Shown: one piece after another, positions 47,292 to 58,548 of the stretch
Layout: every line of letters begins with the position of its first letter
How positions within the stretch are numbered: position 1 is the first letter of the stretch
Source: Apodospora peruviana
Lineage: Eukaryota > Ascomycota > Sordariomycetes > Sordariales > Lasiosphaeriaceae
Reading direction: 5' to 3'
Length of the DNA stretch: 64,000 nt
NCBI GenBank assembly: GCA_033439685.1
Contig: JAUEDM010000003.1
Coordinates: 1,332,001-1,396,000, forward strand
Program-made: the position numbers and the translations under genes
The notes under the pieces: model-generated
Told to the model about the DNA's origin: nothing
Database searches by the model: none
Seen by the model: only the letters and a program-made list of their open reading frames with translations

Positions 47292-48362
47292 CTACTTCTT
47301 CTTCTTCTTCTCTCTAATCCTTTCCCAAAACCGCATCACCGGCTCAAAGTCCCAGCGCTCCCGCTTCCAAGCCAGAATTCGACCGTCAGACATCCACTCG
47401 CCCATAACCTGATCCCATATCTCCTTGATCTCGGCATCTTTGGCATGGGCCTCCTCGTTGCCGAGATTGACAATTTCATCACGCATGTCGTTCCAGACGC
47501 GAAACTCGCACATGAGTGCTTTCGGCTGCGGACCAGGGGGGCTACCGCCATCACTGGCACTACTCTGACTTTGAACCAGAGGAGGCTGCTGACCACCACC
47601 ACTCCCTGCTCTCCCAAAAGTCTTTTCCACCCATGTCTCCGACATGTCTTCTTGTTTTTCTTCCGCAGGGATCCCCCTAGCATAAAACCACACCCTCTCC
47701 TTGCTCGAGGCCCGACCATACCTTTCGATCAACTCGGGATCGGGGGGGTGGTTTGGCCTGTCAAAGCGACCAAAGGTCTCTCTCACGTCTGGGTAGGCCT
47801 TGCACAGACTAGCGTAACCGTCTTCCTTCTCCGCCGTTATCACAAAGGTAGACAGGGTCACACGGCCTTGGATGGTGGATGTTGCGGCTTCTGAGAAGTG
47901 CTTGAGGATGAGGAATCGGCTGCGGCGGCGTCGGCGGAATATTAGCTCCATCGTTTGTATCTGTGCTGCTGCTGCCGCCCCTGACAGCAACGGCGGCCAC
48001 GATAACATCGATGAATATGCTACTTCATCCAAGGTGTCGTCGTTGTCCCCATGTTCATCAAGAAGCCGCAGAAACTCATCACAGGCGGGAGACGCCAGAA
48101 AATTGGTCAGGTCATCCATATACTCCCACTCGATCATGCAGACGGCTTCTTGTGGAAAGTCGACCATTCGGCCGAGGGTGATGGCGTAGCAGGAGGTGCC
48201 CCCCACACCCTCTAGAGGGTTGCCGACGGGGTTTACTGCGTCATGACCGGCGGCGGTCAAGCACGGCCAGGCCGGCCATTCATGGTTTGGAGGTAAACGG
48301 AACCGGGTCCAGGTTATTAGGCGCTTGCCTTTGTCCCGGGCTGTTTGCCTGTAGCGCGCCAT
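47292..48362 (-). CDS. Uncharacterised fungal protein, 356 residues
   Basis: An uninterrupted frame with coding-like composition and a start at 48362 within a normal promoter context. I do not recognise the family. The N-terminal third (TRFRLPPNHEWPAWPCLTAA, SCYAITLGRMVDFPQEAVCM, EWEYMDDLTNFLASPACDEF) looks like one half of a ferredoxin-like alpha/beta fold, as in dimeric alpha-beta barrel (ABM/EthD-like) proteins, and the part from about residue 160 (GRVTLSTFVI, YPDVRETFGRFDRP) could be the second half; this is inference. A Ser/Gly/Pro-rich linker lies at about 255-285, then a charged C-terminal domain (CEFRVWNDMRDEIVNLGNEE) and a Lys tail. No signal peptide or membrane span. It might act on a small molecule if the fold guess is right. 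Confidence 0.65.
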   Translation of the reverse strand: MARYRQTARDKGKRLITWTRFRLPPNHEWPAWPCLTAAGHDAVNPVGNPLEGVGGTSCYAITLGRMVDFPQEAVCMIEWEYMDDLTNFLASPACDEFLRLLDEHGDNDDTLDEVAYSSMLSWPPLLSGAAAAAQIQTMELIFRRRRRSRFLILKHFSEAATSTIQGRVTLSTFVITAEKEDGYASLCKAYPDVRETFGRFDRPNHPPDPELIERYGRASSKERVWFYARGIPAEEKQEDMSETWVEKTFGRAGSGGGQQPPLVQSQSSASDGGSPPGPQPKALMCEFRVWNDMRDEIVNLGNEEAHAKDAEIKEIWDQVMGEWMSDGRILAWKRERWDFEPVMRFWERIREKKKKK

Positions 48363-49135
48363 TGGGAATTAAGGTAGTTATCCAGGTAGCTACCGAGGTC
48401 AGCTATTGTTGTGGGTGATTTGATTTTGATTTTTGGGACTTTTATATGCGGTGTGGTACGGGTTACCGGTATTCCGTATAGTCATCGAAATCAGGGTGAA
48501 AACGGGTCGTTGGCATGAACCTGGAAGTTACCTAATGAACTGCAGCGGCGCAGCAGCGCAGCAGCGCCCGGGGAATTCAGGTATACCCCGGAAACTATCA
48601 AATTTTCACTCCCCGTTTACTGCAAACTGCGAACGGTGTTCAAACGTAATTATTCAATGAAGAATGCATTCCATGTTGATTTTCTGTTTCTTAAGGCGAT
48701 GTTTTCCTTGCCTCCAGCTGGGCCCATTTCAAGATCGGATCCGCACCGGTAGGTACCTTGTACCTGTAAGTGGTGCCGGCCCGAGGCGGGGGAAGTGCCC
48801 TGTTTGCGGCTTGCCTGCCCCGGGCAGACTTCCAGGGTACTTCCTGTAACCCCACCCCTGGCGATTGCGCGCTAGCGCATTGGCCAAATTGAAGTTTCTC
48901 AGGGGACAAAGAAATCGGGCCACCGTCGAGCCATCTTCCATCCAGTTAAACCAGAAATCCAATTCTTTGTATCTTTATTTCCTGAAACCACACTTATTTT
49001 GACCATTCTCAGAACTCACTTGTATCGGTTGCTGTCGCGTGCCGCCGAAAGGCTCGGAGCGCAGTCCTCCACAATTCGCCTTACGAATACCAGTCAGTCA
49101 ACCGAAAACCGCATTGGGGCGGCGCGAAAGTCAAA
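48363..49135. promoter_or_regulatory. Divergent promoter region
   Basis: 773 bases between the unknown minus-strand gene and erv2 on the plus strand; it should contain both promoters. A CAGCAGCG repeat-like run is at about 48541-48568. No site was assigned. Confidence 0.45.
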
Positions 49136-49851
49136 ATGGCGCGGCGCCAGCATGTTACGCTGATGCTCGGCGCCTTTGTAATGTTCATGGTGGTCTTGAC
49201 ATATCTCATGTCCTCAGGCAGCAGCTCGGGCGTTACTCTCGACAAGGCGCCCACCAGCAGCGACAGAGACCAAACTCCTGATCTGGGTCTCTCGGATAGC
49301 ATCCTCAAAGGTGGTTCGATCGCCCCGAAGCTGGAAAACGCGACAGCCAAGTAAGCACACGCGCGCGCATCCTCCCATCTGGGTTTTGCAGGCATCAACC
49401 TAGTCTAGTCTAGCCAGAAAACCACTGACACTTCTTGCTCCACAGAGCCGAGCTCGGCCGCGCATCATGGAAGCTCTTCCACACCATGATGGCACGGTTC
49501 CCCGAGAAGCCGTCGGTCGACGATAGCCTGGCGCTCAAAACGTACATCCAGCTTTTCGCGCGCCTCTACCCCTGCGGCGACTGCGCGTCGCACTTCCAGA
49601 AGCTCCTCGCGAAATACCCGCCGCAGACGAGCAGCCGCAACGGCGCCGCCGGCTGGGCCTGCTTCGTCCACAACGAGGTCAACAAGCGGCTGAAGAAGGA
49701 GCAGTTTGACTGCAACAAGATTGGCGACTTTTACGACTGCGGCTGCGGCGACGAGGACGGGAAGAAGGAGGAGGACGAAAAGAAAGAGGATAAGAGGGGG
49801 ACTGGGACTGTTAGTATAGAGAGGGAGGAAGGGTGGGCTCGGGGCGGGTGA
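49136..49851 (+). CDS. erv2: Erv2-type FAD-linked sulfhydryl oxidase
   Basis: Two exons, 49136-49350 and 49446-49851, give 206 residues. The N-terminus is a single membrane anchor (VTLMLGAFVMFMVVLTYLM, about residues 7-25), which places the enzyme in the ER, as for yeast Erv2, rather than the mitochondrial Erv1. The Erv/ALR domain follows: ASWKLFHTMMARFP, the redox-active YPCGDCASHF, and HNEVNKRLKKEQFDC for FAD binding. The short DCGCGDE contains the Cys-Gly-Cys pair that serves as the shuttle disulfide in Erv2 proteins. The enzyme oxidises thiols, passing electrons through FAD to oxygen, and so helps disulfide formation. After it comes an unusual run of Lys/Glu/Asp (about 175-195). No HDEL-like end is seen. 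The proteasome gene lies 709 bases further on, same strand. Confidence 0.92.
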
Positions 49852-50560
49852 TCTCTCCCTTGTTCTGATTCCGGGATTTTGCTTCGGGTTTGGAGTTTCA
49901 AGGCGTTTTCGGCTGGTAAGGCATGCAGGACGCATGGCCGTAAGGGCGCGCGGCGCAACATCAGTCGGTTCGCATTTCTGGTGGCGTTTTGGAAAGACAT
50001 CAAGGTCACTTGGGACCTGACAGATCAGCCCGACAGGTCGAGTCGGGAGTTTTCTCGTGGCGCCAGGTAACTGAGGAACTGTGGTCGCGGAGTGAGGCTT
50101 CACGGTGATCCAACATGAACACCCTCTCTCTATGACTCCAGGTGGGATCTCCAGCGCTGCCCGGCGAGGGGAGACTTTTGTTTCAATATTGTATACAGCG
50201 TTTTCGGAATTGGTACATATTGCCCTACATAGCATAAATATAGGTTTTTAGAGCATACTACTCTCAGATAGGCAAAAGCCGTTTTGTATGAGAACGTTAT
50301 TCCTATTGCTTACCTAATCATATCAACTTGCAGCACGGCCTGCTTCCCCACGTGACGCGCCTCAGCCAAGCCAGCCAACCGCACGGCACGCGTATGTTGG
50401 AGCTGCCTTGAGCTCCCCAAAGCTCCCAAGCTCGACAACGAACCATTGCTCTGAACAACTTCACCGACGATTACTTCCCACCCCACGATTCGAGACCACT
50501 GCGATATTTTTGAGCCATATCATCGATCGATCACGAAACACAAAATCGAAACTCTTGAAA
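49852..50560. promoter_or_regulatory. erv2 3' end / pre3 promoter region
   Basis: 709 bases between two plus-strand genes. No coding signal; contains the pre3 promoter and leader, with CACGTG-like core at about 50349-50354 (CCACGTGACG). Confidence 0.45.
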
Positions 50561-51627
50561 ATGGAGTTCGGTACCTCGGGCTCGTTGAACGAAGGTGAGC
50601 ATCGGCGGTACCCTTGCGGCAGCCTCATGCGATTGCCATTACTGAATCCTGTCGCTCGCAGATGGCATCCACGTCGATATGGACCGGTTGAAGAAGGGCG
50701 AAGTAAAGTAAGCGATCCAGCCAAATTTCTCTACCATAAACCAAGAATACTGGCTAACATGCACTCACTTTGCTTAGCTTGGGAACCTCTATGTGAGTTT
50801 GATATCCGATGCCCGTTCGCGCGATACGAAGAACATCAATCCTGACACATCTGCAACAATAATAGCATGGCGATAACTTTCAAGGACGGCGTTATACTCG
50901 GTTAGTCTCTACCCGCATGCTGGGTGCGACACGGGCGACGGGGTGTTATTGATGCTGACGGCAAGGGTGTTTCCTGCTCTCTAGGAGCCGACTCCCGCAC
51001 AACGACCGGCGCATACATCGCCAACCGCGTAACTGACAAGCTCACCCGGGTACACGACACCATCTGGTGCTGCCGCTCCGGCTCCGCCGCCGACACACAA
51101 GCCGTTGCCGACATCGTGCAATACCAACTGGGCCTGTTTGCCATGACGAACGGCAAGCCGCCAACAACACAGACTGCCGCATCCATCTTCCAAGAAATCT
51201 GCTACGCGAACAAGGACCGGTTGTCGTATGTAATCTCTATGAGGGTCATTGACCTTGCCCGTTATTTCGGGTGTGCCTCTGGATTTGACTGATTGACGGT
51301 TTTGTTAGGGCCGGTCTCATCATCGCGGGCTGGGACGAGCGCCACGGCGGTCAGGTCTACAGCATCCCGCTCGGCGGTTCCCTCCACAAGCAGTCGTACG
51401 CGATCGGCGGTTCGGGCTCGACGTACATCTACGGTTTCTGCGACGCCAACTGGCGCGAAGGCATGGAGGAGGGCGACGCGGTCAACTTTGTCAAGGAGGC
51501 GCTGAAGGAGGCGATCAAGTGGGATGGCAGTTCGGGAGGTGTCATTCGCATGGTGGTGTTGACGGCCAAGGGCGCAGACAGGCATCTCTACCTGCCTGAT
51601 ACGGATTACGCGGTCCGACACAATTGA
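50561..51627 (+). CDS. pre3: 20S proteasome subunit beta1 (Pre3/PSMB6)
   Basis: Six exons (50561-50594, 50662-50707, 50778-50792, 50866-50900, 50985-51225, 51309-51627) sum to 690 nt, 229 residues. Beta1 is the caspase-like (post-acidic) protease of the 20S core. A 29-residue propeptide is removed before Thr30 in [20 protein letters not shown]; the catalytic Thr arises in the 15-nt exon 3, with the flanking Asn and Ile codons split by introns. Other family marks are Asp/Arg of GADSRTTTG, Lys of [25 protein letters not shown] and [13 protein letters not shown]. The tail ([19 protein letters not shown]) is typical. The five short introns, four in the first 430 bases, contrast with the uninterrupted rest of the gene. 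Confidence 0.95.
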
Positions 51628-53990
51628 GCTGGCTAGGTGTGATAACTTGAGAGCTGGGTTGGATTGTGGGCGGATAGAGACCAATTCGTGACCTTTTCGG
51701 CGTGCGTGTTGTGCGTTTGATGGGCCGGGTTATGTACAATACTACAACAACTATCTTTTTCGTCCCGATCAATGAATAGAGCAGGGCGAATTACCCCAGT
51801 TGGTAGGCAAAAGGGTTTGAGAGGATATCTGCGGTCGGTCTCTTTAAGGTACACTGGGGACATGACATTGTGGTCATTTCCACCCCTCCCACTGGGGTCT
51901 GATTGCAATCATGCCACTCCTCGACTGGCATCTCGCAGCGATAACGGATCGTGCGTGAAGGCGGTGAACAAAGACGTTTGGCGTCGAGAATGAAACCGCA
52001 CTTGCTGACCACTAGGTGCTTAGTGCGTTCGCGTGTGTCTGACGAATCGGAAGGTGGCGGGAGCCTAGCTTGCATGGGGGATGCTGTCAAGAGACTCAAA
52101 ACCGACAAACCTGGAAATGTTCGTGCTGTCTCGGTCATTGATGGAGAGAATATGTACAGATCCGTATATCCTCGTGGCCATAATATGAGAGCCCATCCCA
52201 TTTACCGATACAAAGCCGTTGTTCGAGTTCATGAATGTGTTCAAGCACGTTCGACGGATAGGAGCCGGGCTTTCGATACGACCTATTTCAGAGAGACTAC
52301 CGCCGCGCCAGCGTGGCTATCAACCCCACAACCCGTCTGTTGCCCAGAGACTTCAGACAGTTCGTCCATGTTCTGGATTCACGCCATGTCAGTGGGCGAG
52401 CGGGCACCCTAGCAAGGTTATGATGGACTGTCTGTACCGTACCCACTTGAGTGAGACGACGAACCGTTCAGTTTTGTTGGGCAGGCAAACGTCGGTGAGG
52501 GAAACTGAAAGTTGAAACCTCGTGGTAGCCTTCTGCAATTAGATTGGCTATAGAAATTTTCAAGTATATATTTCGGGTTGTGCTGCGCGGTATTTACGTG
52601 TACAATATGTGCCTCCCTTGAACATGAGGATGATACTACAAGTTTGGTTGGAAATCGACATTATCAACGCTCGGTAACCAGCCTGACTTTAGTTTTCCCA
52701 CCAACCTGGTAAGTTGGATGGCAAGCAGCGCGAAGAGGCGAATGGCATGCGTGACTGGCGTGTGCGTGGGAGGGAGCGCGGGGGGTTTCCTTGCGCTTCT
52801 GTTTATTTTTTCAACTCGATCAGCTCAGTTATCTGCCGCCGCGGAAGCTGGCATTTCGGCCAGCGGGCATGCAGATGGGAAGGTGATGACCCGGATTAGC
52901 GGCCATGAAGGATCACCCGCCTTCCGCCTTTCCATTGGGGGGGCCGGGTGTTGTTGTTAGGTTCGTCGACATTCGTGATGGGTGGAATGTGCCGCGAGCA
53001 GACTACAGACTACAGACTGCGGCGAGGTTGGTTTGAACAGACTTTATTTAGACGCGCGACCTTCTTCAGAATAGAGGAAAAGCAGGTGGTGCTGTTGGGT
53101 TGGCGATTTCGGGCCTCAGTTATCACCACCCCCTGCGTCGTTCCTCCCGTGGTGCAGCAAGCGGGCCAGCAAACAACGCCCAGCCCGCCGTTCACCACGC
53201 CGGATATGGAGCGTTGATAGGACGAGGACGGTGAAGAGTGTCGGGCAACGATCAGCGTGTTGTCTCCGCCTTTACCTGATTCTCTTATCAGTGAGTGAGT
53301 GTGGTCCCATGATTTCCATGTTCTGGGTTATTTCAACACCGCGCTTCGATTTATCTGCCTCTTCTTTTGTAGTTTCTTTCTCTTCAGTCCCGAAAACCAG
53401 AGATAGAAATTCGGTTGCTGGCGCATGCAGCCTAGGTTGTTTCAGCGTGCTCCAGTGCCTCATTGCTTCCTTGCCTCATTTGGCGCCATCGTTCTGGCCC
53501 AGGTCCCTGTTGGCGGTTCCCCTCCACACCAGTGACACCCCAACAACCCGCCCCCACTCTGCAAACAGCGCTCAGCGCTCCATGCGCTCCCCTATTCTAT
53601 CAAGCGACACACGTGGGTGACCGGGACCGTCGTCATCCCTTCCCAATTCCCGGACCGCCCAATTCAATTGCATCCGCGACGCACGGCGGTCAGATCACGA
53701 CGGAGAGCCGTCCTGCGAATGCTATTTTAATATTCTCCGACAAAAACCTAGTAACCACCCGGTATTTTGCGCTCTCGGTTCTTGTTCCGGTGTGTTCTTT
53801 TTGTTCTTCTTGCCGTTTTCTACCTACCCTTTCACACTCCCGCCCCTTGTTTGTTTCTTTTCGGAAGCCTCCTGGGAAGAAGCGAGAGATACTGCTGTCA
53901 CATCGCCAGTCGACCGAACCTTGGAAACCGTTGAACGATTAATTATTATCGACACGCAAATTAGGCTTTTATCCGTCGTCGACCTGTCAA

Positions 53991-54037
53991 GCAGCACCAG
54001 CAGCACCGCAGCAGCACCAGCAGCACCGCAGCAGCAC
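53991..54037 (+). repeat. 20-bp tandem GCAGCACC-type repeat
   Basis: Two copies of a 20-base unit (GCAGCACCAGCAGCACCGCA) followed by part of a third. It lies in the presumed cyclin upstream/leader region. Confidence 0.85.
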
Positions 54038-54866
54038 TTGCAACAAACTCGCAGTTTGCGCTCCGCATTGGTCCTCCGGCCGCGTCTTGGCATTGCTTCA
54101 TCCGCCTGTTTGCTATGCGATAATCGGTCCTCTACCGGCCGGCTGTTTCTTCCTTTTGCCACCACGACACGCAATTCGAGCTCGATTTTGCTTTGCAGTT
54201 CGTGAAATCGCTTTACTTGGGTTGAAGCAAATTGCCTTTGATTCGTCATCGAGCGCGCCATTGTCATCACGTTTTCGGCTTTTCGGTTCACATATTTCTC
54301 GCATCGTCGTTTCATGTCAACAAACTTGAATCGGCATCCCGCTACTCGAAGTTGTGATCTACGACATCCGCATCTTCTAGACGGCTTGCTGCCCTTCGAT
54401 CTCGATCCATCTCCACTTCATGCTCTGAAGATCATATTGAGCAGGTTTTCATAACGGCTTTGGCGACAACCAACGGCTTGATTTATAGCGTTGCCCAGAC
54501 AGACAGTGCACAGCGCGTCTCGTTTTGGATTCAAACTTTGGCAGCTACCCAGTCGAGAACTACGAGCGCGACCTCCTCCAATAACACGTCTTCCGTCTGT
54601 GGCCGATGCCCAATCGTGACCACGTTGCACAAGGTAAGAGCCTTTCCCTTTCTGGTGTCTAGGTGTTGTTCCACATGCTTCCATCTGCCCAACACCCGCA
54701 TCTGCCCTCGTTGCCGGGCAGTTGCGTGAAGTCTAGAAGTGTGACGTTTGTTGGGCATGTCTTGTCTTTGATGTCGGGCCGTCGTCCCACCGCCTCTGCT
54801 CTACCCGCCGCGCTGCGACAAAGTTGGATTGTGATTTCGAGTGTTGCCAGATGCTGTTTCGGCCTT

Positions 54867-54920
54867 CACTCAAAGATCCTCGACAACGTCATCCACTCAA
54901 AGATCCTCGACAACGTCATC
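54867..54920 (+). repeat. Exact 27-bp tandem duplication
   Basis: Bases 54867-54893 and 54894-54920 are identical (unit begins CACTCAAAGATCC and ends AACGTCATC). The length is a multiple of three. It lies in the presumed upstream or leader region of the cyclin gene and appears recent because no base differs. Confidence 0.92.
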
Positions 54921-55620
54921 CCGTGAGTCAAGCGAAAGCTTCGCTTGCGCATGTCGGCCCATGGAGTCGTCTGGTGCCCGGAATAGCCCTCATTTCATTT
55001 GAACAAGTGCAGAGCCGCGCAGAACTGGACTGGGACCAACGTCTAGACACCGGTACATGCACTTGTTTCGCTCTTCAGGTTGCGCGTTGGACGAGGCTGG
55101 CACACAGGCAGACAGCAGGCAGACAACAGGCTCTCCACCACAGCGGCCGACCGCAGCCTGGATGTTCCTGTGCTGTGGTGGTGTGTGCAGTGTAGTGCTG
55201 CACCGCCCGTCCATACCTGATACCTGTGTATCACCGCCCGTCCTGCCATTCATTCCATTTACAGCGTAGCACTGGTGCTGTTTGCTGTTTGCGGTTCGGT
55301 TCCGACCCTGATGTCAACCTTATTTCCCTTTTCTGGCGGTGGTAGTATCTTGTGCAGCCGTGAGCGTGTTGTTACTGGGTGTTGTGCAGGTTCCAATCCC
55401 GGGTCTTTATCGCTGTTGCTCCAAATTTTGCCAACCAAGAAAAACCTGCTAATTTACTCCGCTATCTGCGACAGAGACACAGCCACCTTCCGACCCGATA
55501 CCCGTCCCCTACGAGTCCCCTACGAGTCCCCCTTGCCCTTCCTCCGCACGATAACGCTGCAACGCATTGTCGGGTGTTCTTGGCAGCGACCGCCGCAACA
55601 ACCTCCAGCTTGCAACCACC

Positions 55621-55641
55621 ATGCCATCATGGCAGCTCTGA
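55621..55641 (+). promoter_or_regulatory. uORF overlapping the cyclin start codon
   Basis: ATG at 55621 in a strong context (ACCACCATGC) starts a six-codon frame ending at TGA 55639-55641. It overlaps the cyclin ATG at 55629 in another frame, so ribosomes that use it would pass the true start. It could lower translation of the cyclin; no experiment supports this yet. Confidence 0.6.
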
Positions 55642-57371
55642 TCAGCGACGTCTTTTCGGACACTTCACGATTCCACAACATCATCGGAGCCTCCGGCATT
55701 CCACACCCCCACGCTCACGACTCCAGATCATACCAAAGCCGGTCCGTGAGCCGATCGCGCAACCAGGACGCGCACCAACCCCACCACCCCCGTCCAAGTG
55801 CGAGCGCGAGTCCCCGGAGGCAAGGCTCGGCCACCTCGGCCACCCCGCGGTACCCGTCGCAGACCCGCCGGGAGCCCGAGTGGGAAGAGACCGTGTCCGA
55901 GCCGAATGACAACAACAGTGCACAGGATGTACAGATGAACCAAGACCCCGCAAGCGGTGGTGCCTCCCGGTTCCCCTCGCCTCCATCATCGTCGAGTCCT
56001 CCGTCGGACACATCCTCCGGCGGCGCCCGGCCGCAGCATGGGACCCCGGGGTCCACGCCCTCCGCGACTCGCATCTCGACCGCCACACTTCCACTATCCG
56101 AATCCATATCGAGCGCGTCCTCCACCAGCACGGCCACAACCGTGGTCGCCGCATCGGGCAGGACCATGCCTTCTCCTGATTCTGACAGCGGTTCGCGCTG
56201 GAACCCCACCGGCGATAGCTCTATACCCACCTCTCTCCCTCTCGACGACGACAGACCTTCCTCTCCGACCCAAACGCAAACGACCATTCGAGTGCGCGAC
56301 CTTGCCCACATCCAGAGCTTGGCACGAGCAGACTTACTCACGGCCACCGGGCCCGGGATATTAAATGATCCTCCGCTGCAGCAAATGAAGTATGAGATAA
56401 GCGCGATGCCTATCGGTGACATCATCGAGATGGTAGCCGCGCTTCTCACGAAAATCACGACGACAAACGACCTCCAACACGACGCGCTGAATCGGAACGC
56501 CACGCACGTGAAGCAGGCGCAGGCACAAGCGAAGAGCGAGGAAGGGAGCGGAGAGGGCAACATGAGCCCGTTGAGCAGCAGTGTCCTGGCTTTCCACGGC
56601 AAGAACGTCCCCGCTATTACGATCCTGAGCTATCTCAGCCGTATTCACAAGTACTGCCCGACGACGTACGAAGTGTTTCTTAGTCTTCTGGTGTACTTTG
56701 ATCGCATGACAGAGCGGGTCAACGATATGGTGATGAAGAGCGAAGAAGCACGGCGGCTGCAGATGGAAGCAGCTCAGGCCCTAGCGCAGCAGCCGAAACC
56801 GACAGACACGGCGGAAGCGGACAGCGCCGATACCGTTATGCGCGACGACGACGCTACCGAAAGCGACGAGACGGACTCGGAGCTGGCGGATACCGACGAC
56901 GACGATGCTAGTCCGAGGATAAAGAGGGCGGAAACCGGCGGAGGCGCATCGGATGTGGGAGCTACCTCGGCCAATACAGCCACCATCGCAGCTGCCTCGC
57001 AGGCGACGTACTTTGTTGTCGACAGCTTCAATATCCACCGACTGATTATTGCGGGAGTTACATGCGCGAGCAAGTTCTTTTCGGATGTCTTTTATACCAA
57101 CTCGCGATACGCAAAGGTATGTTCTGTCCCTTTGTCTTGACGTCGGTCCCTATTAGTACTGAATCTAACTGTATTCTGCTTATTTCAGGTTGGCGGTCTT
57201 CCCCTTGCTGAGCTCAACCACCTCGAGTTACAGTTTTTACTCTTGAACGACTTCCGGCTCGCCGTTCCGGTCGAAGACCTAGAAGCATATGCGACCATGC
57301 TTGTTGAGTTTTATGCACGAGAAGTTATTGCACAAAGATCACGTCCGAACGTAAGCGCGGGCATGGATTGA
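55629..57371 (+). CDS. Pho80/PREG-like cyclin
   Basis: Two exons, 55629-57116 and 57189-57371, give 556 residues. The first 215 residues are Ser/Pro/His-rich and probably disordered. The cyclin-box part is split: IGDIIEMVAALLTKITTTND (about 255), VPAITILSYLSRIHKYCPTT and EVFLSLLVYFDRM, a long insert of about 85 residues with Asp/Glu-rich stretches (ATESDETDSELADTDDDDAS), then FVVDSFNIHRLIIAGVTCAS, KFFSDVFYTNSRYAKVGGLP and ELNHLELQFLLLNDFRLAVP. This matches the Pho80 family, whose members bind Pho85-type kinases and in Neurospora (PREG) repress phosphate-starvation genes. Which partner it has here is not shown. The frame also continues upstream to 55275 without stop; I chose the ATG at 55629, the first in frame. 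Confidence 0.88.
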
Positions 57372-58548
57372 ACGAGAGAGAGCTACACACCGCGAGCTGA
57401 GAAGAGATTTCACATGACATATTAGCGCATAGAAGCAATGAGCACAGAGCACTGGCGGTGCTGGCGAGCGTACGTGCATTGCATTGCATACATGCAGGAA
57501 ATCGCGCAAGAGATGCGAAATGAGATGCTCATGATAACGGACACCCACCCGCATTTCTTGGGTGAGGTTGACAGGACGGAACGGACGTAGACGGGAGAGT
57601 ACAGACACATTTGACGAGCGAGAGAGACGGTGGTAGTGGCGTTGGAGACAATTGGTACTTTCTTTTTAGTTTGTTTATCACTGTGGTTGGGGATTGATTA
57701 CTGATCTCGGGCTTTTTTACTTCTTGGAACATTACGTTATTGACAAATCATAAAGTCTAGTTCTGTTGGACGAATTATGTTGATTGATAGACAGATCGCT
57801 TCAGCGAAGTTGATATAGGGAATGGAATGGGAATGAAATTAGAGCTCTTTCAAGTTCCGTCCTCGTGACACTTGGTTGTTTTAAGGGTTGTGTTTTATTT
57901 TGCGAGATGGATAGGGTCCGATGTCCATTACATAGATTTATCACAGACGGCGGGTTGTTGCCGTGGCCGTTGAAATGAAAGCTTCTTTTACGGTAGGGGT
58001 AGTAGCACTATTATGTAAGACAAAGTTTGACATCAGCGTTGCGAACAACTGCTTGCACAGTTTCTTGAAGTGACTTGAACCACAACTGAAGTAACTAAGA
58101 TTTGAAAAGTTTATTACATAACCATGTCATGATCACAATCCCAAAACGGTATCCAAACTTTCATGGCTTTAATCAACTTGAGGCTGATCAGCCCGTCTTT
58201 TCTTCATTTACCCGTCGTCCAACCACTCGGACCTGAACGAACCAGCTGCCCAGCTTTCTTGGCTATAAGGTTTCTTTGGTAGTGGCAAAACTCAAACTCT
58301 TGGAGAATTGGCGTTAATATCAACCAGTCTTGTTCTCTATATTGGGGAACGGGAACAAGACGGCAGAGTCTTTCCATTGCAGTGATGATGAAACGGTTGA
58401 CTGTGTCCACAATTCCGGAAATGTGCCATTCAAACATATGTTGACGGTATTGTTCTCTGTTTCTCAACCACCTTATCTATCCGTCTTACTGGGTTTGAAT
58501 CAATCTTGTCGCTTTGTTCGATTTTCGTTTGTGTGTTGAGAAACCATC
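57372..58548. other. Intergenic region between cyclin and SET genes
   Basis: About 1.2 kb, AT-rich, without coding signal. It contains the 3' end of the cyclin gene and the promoter of the SET gene. Confidence 0.5.

Larger units (their letters stand above)
51628..55620. other. Long upstream region of the cyclin gene
   Basis: About 4 kb between pre3 and the cyclin start. From 53.2 kb on the sequence is pyrimidine-rich with many short repeats and looks like a promoter plus a long leader. A GTAAGA...TCTAG segment at about 54633-54660 might be a leader intron or chance. Open frames in 51.7-53.2 kb have no coding character. The tandem and inexact repeats are listed separately. Confidence 0.45.

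Noticed and set aside
52714..52960. Open frame of about 80 codons starting MASSAKRRMACVTGV
   Set aside because: Starts in GC-rich sequence with no homology that I recognise, no splice partners and no coding periodicity; most likely chance.
55389..55400. GGTTCCAATCCC, similar to a tRNA B box
   Set aside because: No A box, acceptor stem or anticodon arm can be laid out around it.
55275..55628. In-frame extension of the cyclin upstream to 55275
   Set aside because: The stretch contains no in-frame ATG before 55629 apart from the non-ATG region start, lacks coding character and is rich in Cys/Arg runs typical of untranslated sequence.
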